Part shown: positions 42,098-49,272 of the stretch, in pieces
Layout: each line of letters begins with the position of its first letter
How positions within the stretch are numbered: the stretch's first letter is position 1
Source: JBCDCE01 sp039182515
Lineage (GTDB): Bacteria > Pseudomonadota > Alphaproteobacteria > Rhodobacterales > Rhodobacteraceae
Assembly (NCBI GenBank): GCA_039182515.1
Contig: JBCDCE010000016.1
Coordinates: 1-61,781, forward strand
Direction: 5' to 3'
DNA: 61,781 nt
Translations under genes and position numbers: made by a program
The notes under the pieces: generated by a model
Told to the model about the DNA's origin: nothing
Database searches by the model: none
Seen by the model: the letters and a program-made list of their open reading frames with translations, nothing else

Positions 42098-43093
42098 TCA
42101 AACGCGCTCAATGATCTTCTCCCCAAAGAGCCCCTGCGGCCGGAATACGAGAAAAACCAATGCCAGCATGTAGGCAAACCAGTTTTCTGTTGCTCCCCCG
42201 ATGGCAGCCCCAATGGTGAACTCGAATAGCTTTTCGCCAACTCCAATGATGAGCCCGCCAACAATAGCGCCTGGGATCGACGTAAAGCCGCCCAACATCA
42301 AAACCGGCAGCGCTTTGAGCGCAATAAGGGACAGTGAAAACTGAACGCCCGATTTCGCGCCCCACATGATACCCGCAACAAGCGCCACAAAGCCTGCAAG
42401 AGACCAAACCAAAACCCAAATAAAGTTGAGCGAAATGCCAACGCTCAACGCAGCTTGGTGATCATCTGCCACCGCGCGCATCGCGCGGCCTTGCTTGGTG
42501 TATTGCGAGAAGGCGACAAGCGCGATTACAAGCACAAGCGCTACAAGCGTTGCGACCATATCGAGTTGATCGATAAAGAAGCCAAAGAAGTCGTCTCCGC
42601 CTAGGAATGCGGTATTATCTTCGATCCAAAACGACCCCCCCTGTGGCAAACCAACATCCAGTGTTTTGATCTCTGAACCCCACATCAAATCACCTACGCC
42701 CTCGAGACAATAAGCGAGACCTATCGTGGCCATAAAGAGGATGATCGGTTCTTGGTTGACCAAATGTCGGAAGATGTATTTTTGAACGAGCCAGGCCAAA
42801 GCGACCATAACCGCCATCGTGATCACAATGGCCAAAAGGGCCGGGACATGCCAACCGAAGTGATGAATTTCTGTCCCAAAGATCGCGTTGATCAAATGAC
42901 TAAACGGCACCTGCCCTTCCATGATACCAACAAGCGTGAGGGCCGCAAAAAGTGCCATTACACCCTGGGCATAATTGAAAATGCCGGAAGCTTTGAAGAT
43001 CAGGACGAAGCCAAGCGCAACAAGCGCATAAAGCACTCCGGCCATAAGCCCATTGATGACCACTTCAACGCCAAAGAGAAAATCAGCTGACAT
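42098..43093 (-). CDS. livH: ABC transporter permease, LivH type
   Basis: The 331-residue permease has about eight membrane segments. LivH landmarks are GVLYALVALGFVLIFKASGIFNYAQGVMALFAAL and the C-terminal LGGFTSIPGAIVGGLIIGVGEKLFE. The ATG at 43093 has an AGAGGTG SD. It shares one base with the TGA of the upstream hypothetical gene (TGATG), indicating translational coupling. A GTG three codons earlier is less likely. Confidence 0.93.
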   Translation of the reverse strand: MSADFLFGVEVVINGLMAGVLYALVALGFVLIFKASGIFNYAQGVMALFAALTLVGIMEGQVPFSHLINAIFGTEIHHFGWHVPALLAIVITMAVMVALAWLVQKYIFRHLVNQEPIILFMATIGLAYCLEGVGDLMWGSEIKTLDVGLPQGGSFWIEDNTAFLGGDDFFGFFIDQLDMVATLVALVLVIALVAFSQYTKQGRAMRAVADDHQAALSVGISLNFIWVLVWSLAGFVALVAGIMWGAKSGVQFSLSLIALKALPVLMLGGFTSIPGAIVGGLIIGVGEKLFEFTIGAAIGGATENWFAYMLALVFLVFRPQGLFGEKIIERV

Positions 43094-43647
43094 CAAATAC
43101 ACCTCTCTGGATAAAGTTCACAGGCAGCGATAGAGGCTTGAAGTGTCACGGCGATCAAGGTCACCATAAATTGCTCTTTTGAACCTACTACGCCAAAAGT
43201 TGACTGCACAAAGATATCTTCTCGAACAAGTGCTACCATAAAAACGCCCCCTCTCAGCCGGTCTTCTTCGCCACGAACATGGAAGTCGCGAGAAGCGCGG
43301 AACTTCGGCCCCGATTTAATTTTCTCCCAAATTTCATAGGCACGGGTCAAAGATGTTTCTGTCCAAAAGACCATGCAAACCGAGCTGTTTGGGTCGCGCG
43401 TAAGGAATACGTCTAATTCATTTGGTATCCGAAACGTCTGCCAGCCGTGGAATGATCCGTCAGTTACCTGTTGTAGATGCGCAACCTGAAGAGCAGATAA
43501 ACGGCTCAACCCACTTGTGTCTGCAACCACTTCGTCGAGTTGCGGAATTTGACAAACCTGCTGGAAGGCACTGACCCCACTGGCTTTGGCAGGCGCTGTT
43601 GTCAAAAAGGTCAAACTTAGGATGGCAACAAACAAAACCTTAGTCAT
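43093..43647 (-). CDS. Hypothetical secreted protein inside the transporter operon
   Basis: The protein starts MTKVLFVAILSLTFLTTAPAKAS, a clear signal peptide. The mature chain of about 160 residues carries four cysteines (VCQIP, VCMVF, AACELYPERC) that could form disulphides. I do not recognise the family. The start overlaps the end of livG by eight bases and its stop overlaps the livH start (TGATG), so it is firmly part of the operon. It may be an accessory periplasmic component of the importer. Confidence 0.72.
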   Translation of the reverse strand: MTKVLFVAILSLTFLTTAPAKASGVSAFQQVCQIPQLDEVVADTSGLSRLSALQVAHLQQVTDGSFHGWQTFRIPNELDVFLTRDPNSSVCMVFWTETSLTRAYEIWEKIKSGPKFRASRDFHVRGEEDRLRGGVFMVALVREDIFVQSTFGVVGSKEQFMVTLIAVTLQASIAACELYPERCI

Positions 43648-44458
43648 GCGAAACCCCCAAGTACGCATCAATCACCGCTTGGTTCGACCGAACCTCATCC
43701 GGCGTGCCATCTCCAATTTTTTTGCCGTAATCCATCACCACCACACGGTCTGACAAATCCATCACCACCCCCATATCGTGTTCAATGAGCGCAATTGTGG
43801 TGCCAAATTCGTCGTTCACATCGAGGATAAAGCGGCTCATGTCCTCTTTCTCCTCAACGTTCATGCCCGCCATAGGCTCATCGAGAAGCAAAAGCTTTGG
43901 CTCAGCCGCCAGAGCGCGGGCCAGCTCAACGCGCTTTTTCAAACCGTAGGGCAAGCGGCCCACGGGAGTTTTGCGGATGTGTTGGATTTCCAAAAAGTCG
44001 ATCACCTTTTCAACAGCTTCTCGGTTCTCGCTTTCTTCCTGTTCCGCTTTCCCCCACCAAATGGCTTGCTGGAAGATATTGGTTTTCATCATGTTGAGCC
44101 GGCCGGTCATGATGTTGTCGAGCACAGACATGCCCTCAAAAAGTGCAATGTTCTGGAACGTGCGCGCGATCCCTTGGCGCGCAACTTGGTAGGGTTTCAT
44201 CGTGGGGCGCTTTTTGCCCCGAAACCAGACCTCGCCTTCTTGCGGATGGTAAAAGCCCGAAATCACATTGAGCATCGAAGACTTACCTGCCCCGTTTGGC
44301 CCAATGATCGCCCGGATCTCACCCTCGCGAATGTCAAACGAGATATCTTTGATGGCGACCACACCGCCAAAGCGCAGCGTGATGTTCTTCATCTCCATGA
44401 GCGTGCCACCAATCGTGCGGCCGTCTGGGGTGGTGTAGCCGTTTTGTATGTCTTTCAC
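43640..44458 (-). CDS. livG: ABC transporter ATPase, LivG type
   Basis: The 272-residue ATPase has Walker A GPNGAGKSS, signature LPYGLKKRVELARAL and Walker B LLLLDEPMAGMN, followed by the LivG-type extension (EHDMGVVMDLSDRVVVMDYGKKIGDGTPDEVRSN). An N-terminal stretch of about 20 residues (MKDIQNGYTTPDGRTIGGTL) precedes the usual domain start. The start overlaps the stop of the preceding small membrane protein gene by four bases. Confidence 0.93.
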   Translation of the reverse strand: MKDIQNGYTTPDGRTIGGTLMEMKNITLRFGGVVAIKDISFDIREGEIRAIIGPNGAGKSSMLNVISGFYHPQEGEVWFRGKKRPTMKPYQVARQGIARTFQNIALFEGMSVLDNIMTGRLNMMKTNIFQQAIWWGKAEQEESENREAVEKVIDFLEIQHIRKTPVGRLPYGLKKRVELARALAAEPKLLLLDEPMAGMNVEEKEDMSRFILDVNDEFGTTIALIEHDMGVVMDLSDRVVVMDYGKKIGDGTPDEVRSNQAVIDAYLGVSHD

Positions 44459-44862
44459 CCTGCGTACTCCGAGAGAAGGCCAATAGCCATCGCGACCAAA
44501 AGTGCGGACATCGCCGGAACAACAATGAACGCAACTTCAAAAGTAGCCTTGAGACTTTGATCCCCGTAGCCCACGCTCACCGGCCACACCCTTACGTTTT
44601 TATCAGACGCGGCCCTAACAACTCCCGTCGTTATAGAAAGCAACCCAGCAAACATGGGCACAAGAAAGAGCGAAATCAGTATAGCCCATGACCAAAAATA
44701 TGCGACGACGGCAAGGCCGAGCAAATAGCGAACAGTCCATCGCCAGAGGCCAATATTTTCCACCCAATGCTCAAGTTGATCATGAAACTTGGCCACAAAG
44801 CCAAGAACCTTGGCTACAACAAACGAGGCGCTCCATTGACTCATAGCCAAAGTCTCCATCAT
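44455..44862 (-). CDS. Hypothetical membrane protein between acyl-CoA ligase and livG
   Basis: The 135-residue protein has hydrophobic segments at about 45-65, 67-85 and 110-130. The N-terminus is amphipathic (VVAKVLGFVAKFHDQLEHWVENIGLWRW). I do not recognise it. Its ATG overlaps the TGA of the acyl-CoA ligase gene (ATGATGG). An alternative ATG at 44844 has a GGAG nine bases upstream. Its stop overlaps the livG start. The double overlap shows that it is translated as part of the operon. Confidence 0.65.
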   Translation of the reverse strand: MMETLAMSQWSASFVVAKVLGFVAKFHDQLEHWVENIGLWRWTVRYLLGLAVVAYFWSWAILISLFLVPMFAGLLSITTGVVRAASDKNVRVWPVSVGYGDQSLKATFEVAFIVVPAMSALLVAMAIGLLSEYAG

Positions 44863-46829
44863 TCCGCCGCCATCCGTTGGGCCAAGGGCATCACCTTCGC
44901 GTCTGTCAGGGTCAGCGTTGCTTTAATGGAACCTTTGCGGCCGTCTTCGTAAGTCACTTCCGTTTCTGTGGAGACCTCGCCCGCCCCCCCGTAAAGCGCG
45001 GAGATCAGATCGTCGTATTTCTCCTCCACAATACGGCGGCGCACTTTGCGGGTGCGGGTCATCTCACCGTCGTCGGCGTCCAGCTCTTTGTGCAAGACAA
45101 GAAAGCGCGAGATTTGGCAACCCGAGAGCATCTCATCTTGCGCCACACTCGCGTTGACGTCTTCGACATGGCTTTGGATCGTCTTGATCACCTCACGGTG
45201 CTGGGACAGTTCTTGGTAGCTTGCATAGGCGATATTGTTGCGTTCCGCCCAATTGCCAACAGCCGTGAGATCGATATTGATAAAGGCCGTGCAAGTATCG
45301 CGCCCATTGCCGAAGACTACGGCCTCCAGAATATTGGGAAAGAACTTAAGTTTATTTTCCACATATTTCGGCGCAAAAAGAGATCCAGATGCCATTTTAC
45401 CAACATCCTTAGCACGGTCGATAATGCGCAATTGGCCTGTACCAGGATCAATAAATCCGGCGTCACCCGTGGCGACCCAGCCTTCTGCGTCTTTGGTGCC
45501 AGCCGTGCTTTCGGCGTTTTTGTAATACTCCACAAAGACACCGGGAGAGCGGTAGAAGACCTCTCCGCTATCGGCAATTTTCAGTTCAACACCCGGCGTT
45601 GGCGTGCCGACCGTATCGGCATAAACGGCGTCGTCCTCTTGCTGTGTGATGAAAACGCTGGCCTCGGTTTGCCCGTAGAGCTGCTTTAAGTTGATACCCA
45701 AGGCCCGGTAGAAATCGAAAATCTCCGGTCCAATGGCCTCTCCCGCGGTATAGCCTACACGAATTTTGCTCATGCCTAGGGTGTTCAGCAAAGGACCAAA
45801 AACGAACATTCGCCCGATATTATAAGCCAATTTATCGCCAAAACCGACATCTTTGCCATCTAGGATCGCAGGCCCCACGCGACGTGCCACAGCCATATAG
45901 CGCTTGAATAGCCACTTCTTAAAGCGGCTGGCATCTTCCATACGGATCATCACTTGCGTGAGTTGCGTTTCAAAAATGCGCGGCGGCGCGAAGTAATAAG
46001 ACGGCCCAATTTCACGCAGGTCCGTCATCATCGTATCCGCACTTTCCGGGCAGTTTACACAGAACCCACACCAGTAGGCCTGTCCAACCGAGAAGATAAA
46101 ATCTCCGACCCAGGCCATCGGCAAATAGGCCAGGATGTCTTCTGCTTGGCCAAGCTTGTCGAACTCGGCCGAGTTTTTTGAGGTCTCAATGATGTTGCGA
46201 TTTGACAGCACGACACCTTTGGGCCGCCCGGTTGTGCCGGATGTATAGAGCATGACGCATGTGTCGTCATAGCTCAGCCTTTGCCAGTCCTCAGCCAGAG
46301 CGGCTTTTTCCTCGGCGCTGGCATCACGCCCTTTCGCTTGAATATCAGCATAAGAAGACAGCGCCTCATGATCATATTTCCGCAGACCACGACTGTCTAA
46401 ATAGACAATTTGCTCAATATTAGGCGCGCGGTCTCCCACCTCGAGCACTTTGTCCACTTGCTCCTGGTCACCCGCAATAACAAAGCGCGCGCCGCAATGG
46501 TCGAGCACGTAAGCCATCTCTTCTGCTACAGCATCTTGGTAAAGCGGTACTGGGACAGCGCCTACCATTTGTGCAGCGACCATTGACCAGTAAAGCGCAG
46601 GTCTGTTGCGTCCAATGATGGCCACGAAATCTCCGGGCTGCGCCCCAAGGGCGCGCAAGCCCAGTGCGAGCGATGTGATTTCGTCATGCGCCTGAGCCCA
46701 GGTCCAGCTTTGCCAGATGCCGTACTCTTTTTCACGATAAGCAGCCGCGTTTGCGTGTTTGGCCGCGTTGCGCGCCAAAAGCGCAGGAATAGATGAAGGG
46801 GCCGTTGCAGTACCCCGCACGTCTGACAC
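44859..46829 (-). CDS. AMP-dependent acyl-CoA synthetase, long-chain/aromatic type
   Basis: From a GTG at 46829 with a GGGAGGG SD the protein has 656 residues and starts with VSDVRGTATAPSSIPALLARNAAKHANAAAYREKEYG. AMP-binding motifs are MLYTSGTTGRPKGVVLSN (P-loop), YGQTEASVF and the hinge GDAGFIDPGTGQLRIIDRAKD, with the C-terminal KVRRRIVEEKY catalytic-lysine region. It activates a carboxylic acid to its CoA thioester. As first gene of the importer operon, with a second CoA ligase at the end, it implies uptake and activation of a non-amino-acid carboxylate. An ATG-like start at 46952 would invade the divergent promoter region. Confidence 0.9.
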   Translation of the reverse strand: MSDVRGTATAPSSIPALLARNAAKHANAAAYREKEYGIWQSWTWAQAHDEITSLALGLRALGAQPGDFVAIIGRNRPALYWSMVAAQMVGAVPVPLYQDAVAEEMAYVLDHCGARFVIAGDQEQVDKVLEVGDRAPNIEQIVYLDSRGLRKYDHEALSSYADIQAKGRDASAEEKAALAEDWQRLSYDDTCVMLYTSGTTGRPKGVVLSNRNIIETSKNSAEFDKLGQAEDILAYLPMAWVGDFIFSVGQAYWCGFCVNCPESADTMMTDLREIGPSYYFAPPRIFETQLTQVMIRMEDASRFKKWLFKRYMAVARRVGPAILDGKDVGFGDKLAYNIGRMFVFGPLLNTLGMSKIRVGYTAGEAIGPEIFDFYRALGINLKQLYGQTEASVFITQQEDDAVYADTVGTPTPGVELKIADSGEVFYRSPGVFVEYYKNAESTAGTKDAEGWVATGDAGFIDPGTGQLRIIDRAKDVGKMASGSLFAPKYVENKLKFFPNILEAVVFGNGRDTCTAFINIDLTAVGNWAERNNIAYASYQELSQHREVIKTIQSHVEDVNASVAQDEMLSGCQISRFLVLHKELDADDGEMTRTRKVRRRIVEEKYDDLISALYGGAGEVSTETEVTYEDGRKGSIKATLTLTDAKVMPLAQRMAAE

Positions 46830-46975
46830 GTGATGCCCTCCCTGATGACCTGGTTCGGTCTTTTTCCGGATCTTTTGATTCCCGTTACCCAAGGTTCCAC
46901 GACAAGACCTCAGCCTGTCAAATCTTGCGTCAATCTTTACAAAATGCAACAAATCCTTTCAAAGCGAGATATGTG
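46830..46975. promoter_or_regulatory. Divergent promoter region of acyl-CoA ligase operon and PAS regulator
   Basis: These 146 bases separate the GTG of the ligase gene and the ATG of the PAS/winged-helix regulator. They must hold the promoters of both units and probably the operator of the regulator. I see no perfect sigma-70 box pair and no unambiguous palindromic operator. Confidence 0.4.
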
Positions 46976-48187
46976 ATGCGCCCACCCGAAACCCTTCACC
47001 GCTCCCGAGACACCAGCGTGCTTTTGCGCGCAGGACTTAACCTGATCCAACAGGCCCTTTCGATCTACAGCGATGATCTGACGCTGATCGCCGCAAACCG
47101 CCAATTTAAAACGATGTTTGGCCTACCTGACTGGCTTGTTGAGCCTGGAGCAAAGTTCTCAGATACGCTCACATATCTGGCCTCCCAAGGAGAATACGGC
47201 GATGTGGGGGATGTCGCGCAGTTCGTAGAAGAGCGCGTAGCCCAAGCTCTCGCCTTTGAGCCGCATTACGTGGAACGCAAGCGCGCAAACGGTCGGTGGA
47301 TTTCGGTCGAAGGCGGCCCATTGAGGCAAGGCGGATGGGTGACAGTCTATACGGATATCACAGAGATCAAAGACCAAGAGCAAATGCTCAGGTCTCATTC
47401 CGCCGATCTTTCGAGCAAGCTCTTGGATCGCTCAGAGGAGCTCGCACGCGCCAACCGAGCGCTTGAGGCCACCATCACACGGCTTCACGAAACCCAACAG
47501 CACTTGGAAGCCGCTGAAGCCCGCGTGCGTCTTGCAGCTGAAACGACACCTGCCCATATCGCGCGGCTCAGTCAGGCGGAGCGTTATACCTATTCCAATC
47601 AGCGCTTGCCTCTGAGGGCTGCAAACGGAGCAGAAGACATCATAGGGCACCATGCGCGCGACGTTCTTGGCGAAGAGATTTACAACGCCATCGCACCCGC
47701 CATGCAGTCTGCGCTGAGGGGTGATCCTAAAGTTGTTGAGTTTCCGGTCCCCGCCGATGGCAGGCAGATCCGCGCTGCCTTTACACCAGACACAAACGCC
47801 TCGAATGTGGTGACCGGCGTTTATGTGCTTTCCATGGACGTGACACCCAATGCCCGACCATTAGAGCATAGCACCACCGCTCAATTCGGCACTTGGACAG
47901 CGCATTTCAATCAATTGCGTCTTGTCTCTGAAACCGGAGCTGAGGTTGCGTTTTCGGTCAGCGAAGCTGCGCTGCTGAAGGTGTTTCTCGCAACACCCAA
48001 TCGCCTGTTGTCCCGCGATGAGATCTTTTCAGCTCCAAAGGTGCCACGCGGATCAGATCGTGCATTGGACGTCCGGATCTCAAGGTTGCGACAGAAAATT
48101 GGCGATGATCCCAAGAGTCCCACGCTTATCCGTACCATTTATGGCGCGGGCTATATGTTTGTGGGTGAAGTTGCCTGGCAAGCGTGA
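46976..48187 (+). CDS. PAS-domain one-component regulator with OmpR-type winged helix
   Basis: The 403-residue protein has a PAS domain (about 22-125: LSIYSDDLTLIAANRQFKTMFGLP, then YTDITEIKDQE), a coiled coil (about 130-185, SEELARANRALEATITRLHETQQHLEAAEARV) and a second divergent PAS-like domain (about 190-285). A C-terminal winged helix follows (about 320-400), ending VRISRLRQKIGDDPKSPTLIRTIYGAGYMF, the OmpR/PhoB DNA-binding signature. There is no receiver and no kinase domain, so ligand sensing and DNA binding lie in one chain. It diverges from the acyl-CoA ligase/liv operon and probably controls it. Confidence 0.85.
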   Translation: MRPPETLHRSRDTSVLLRAGLNLIQQALSIYSDDLTLIAANRQFKTMFGLPDWLVEPGAKFSDTLTYLASQGEYGDVGDVAQFVEERVAQALAFEPHYVERKRANGRWISVEGGPLRQGGWVTVYTDITEIKDQEQMLRSHSADLSSKLLDRSEELARANRALEATITRLHETQQHLEAAEARVRLAAETTPAHIARLSQAERYTYSNQRLPLRAANGAEDIIGHHARDVLGEEIYNAIAPAMQSALRGDPKVVEFPVPADGRQIRAAFTPDTNASNVVTGVYVLSMDVTPNARPLEHSTTAQFGTWTAHFNQLRLVSETGAEVAFSVSEAALLKVFLATPNRLLSRDEIFSAPKVPRGSDRALDVRISRLRQKIGDDPKSPTLIRTIYGAGYMFVGEVAWQA

Positions 48188-48696
48188 TCCATCACATTCA
48201 ACCATCCATGGTAGCGCAAGACTGTAACGTTAACGATGGGTGCCCGAACACGCACGTCAAAGCGGTATCGCCCAGATTCTTGCCACTCCCGCGCTGATAT
48301 TCGGGGCGACAGGGCTCTTGGCACTAAAACGCCAAACACATGAACACTTCGGATGATGTGATCTATGCCTTTTGCATGTGCTTTAAGGTATGTATTTGCC
48401 AGAACCGGCCCCATTTTTTCAGCCAACAAACCGTCCTGTGTTGCAAACTGTTCTGAACGAAGGCGGTTGGGACCTATCTGCCGCTCCCAGATCTCACAAT
48501 CCGCGGCTTGGGAAATCCGCAATGAGAAAGGCGCAAGCGCTACAGGCTTTGGAAACCCCAAGAGGGTCACAACGCGGCCAAAGGCACTTTCAACCGTGAT
48601 CTCTCCTTGAAAGGTTCCAGGACCGCTGTGCAGCGCTTGGCACAGTTTCGGCATCGCACCAAATTCATCGCCAAGGGCTTGTTGATACGGGCTCAC
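48151..48696 (-). CDS. DUF4166 protein
   Basis: From a GTG at 48696 the 181-residue protein starts VSPYQQALGDEFGAMPKLCQALH and ends VLRYHGWL plus a short tail, as DUF4166 proteins do (FGRVVTLLGFPKP, ADCEIWERQIGPNRLRSEQ, EKMGPVLANTYLK, VFGVLVPRALSPRISAREWQESGRYRFDV). The GTG overlaps the TGA of the DCC gene (GTGA), so the two are coupled. The 3' end overlaps the convergent regulator gene by 37 bases. Function is unknown; the family often lies next to DCC or SDR proteins. Confidence 0.85.
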   Translation of the reverse strand: MSPYQQALGDEFGAMPKLCQALHSGPGTFQGEITVESAFGRVVTLLGFPKPVALAPFSLRISQAADCEIWERQIGPNRLRSEQFATQDGLLAEKMGPVLANTYLKAHAKGIDHIIRSVHVFGVLVPRALSPRISAREWQESGRYRFDVRVRAPIVNVTVLRYHGWLNVMDHACQATSPTNI

Positions 48697-49154
48697 GATA
48701 TGAGCTTTGCACGCAGGGCGGCGTCCGGTACCGAACACAGATCCGAGCGGCCGAAAATCGCATACCGGTTGCGAGCAATCCTGGCATAGATCCAATCTTG
48801 GAGCCGCAAGGGCAACACGCGCAGAACTCGGACCGGCATAAACCCCCAGTGTAAGCGCGGGAAAAGCCGGGTTATCGCATCAATCGACCCATAGGCTTGG
48901 CCCGCCTCAAGCATCAACCAAGTTTCAGGATCCCCTTCCTCAATCGCGAAATGGCGAAAAAGCGCGCGCCCCAGATCTGATTGCGCTGTCGCAATCCGAA
49001 CCCTGTCTCGCGTGTCTAATCGTGCAATGAAACGCGCAGCTCCCGAACAAAGCGCGCACTCACCGTCCATAACCAGTAGGATCCCTGTGTCTTCAAATGC
49101 GGGGACATCGGAACGCGCTCTCCATGAATATGGCTCGGTTGGTTTGGGTCGCAT
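48693..49154 (-). CDS. DCC family thiol-disulfide oxidoreductase-like protein (DUF393)
   Basis: The 153-residue protein carries the defining DGECALCSG motif (Cys33, Cys36) and the typical RIATAQSDLGRALFRHF and AYGSIDAITRLFPRLHW segments. No signal peptide is visible, so it is probably cytoplasmic or peripheral. Redox function has been proposed for the family. AAGGAGG lies seven bases before the ATG at 49154. It is followed by the overlapping DUF4166 gene. Confidence 0.88.
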   Translation of the reverse strand: MRPKPTEPYSWRARSDVPAFEDTGILLVMDGECALCSGAARFIARLDTRDRVRIATAQSDLGRALFRHFAIEEGDPETWLMLEAGQAYGSIDAITRLFPRLHWGFMPVRVLRVLPLRLQDWIYARIARNRYAIFGRSDLCSVPDAALRAKLIS

Positions 49155-49218
49155 TGCGCCGCCTCCTTACCAAACCACCTATGCGCGAGCAGTACGATTT
49201 AAATGAGGCAATTCGCCT

Positions 49219-49263
49219 CTTTTTCTTGGCAAAAATACTCTCGCCGAAGGCGCAAAGCCCTCG
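49219..49263 (-). terminator. Terminator after fdhF with 3'-end repeat, copy 4
   Basis: On the minus strand, after the formate dehydrogenase stop, GCCGAGGGCTTTGCGCCTTCGGC forms a hairpin. The repeat GAGTATTTTTGCCAAGAAAAAG (49219-49240) follows after GA. This is the same stem-plus-repeat layout as behind clpB. A second small stem GAGGCGAATTGCCTC follows. Confidence 0.7.
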
Positions 49264-49272
49264 GCAAGCAAG

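Noticed and set aside
41707..42264. Minus-strand frame of 185 codons between livH and livM
   Set aside because: It overlaps the end of livH in another frame and shows no recognisable features; the plus-strand 78-codon ORF is the better candidate.
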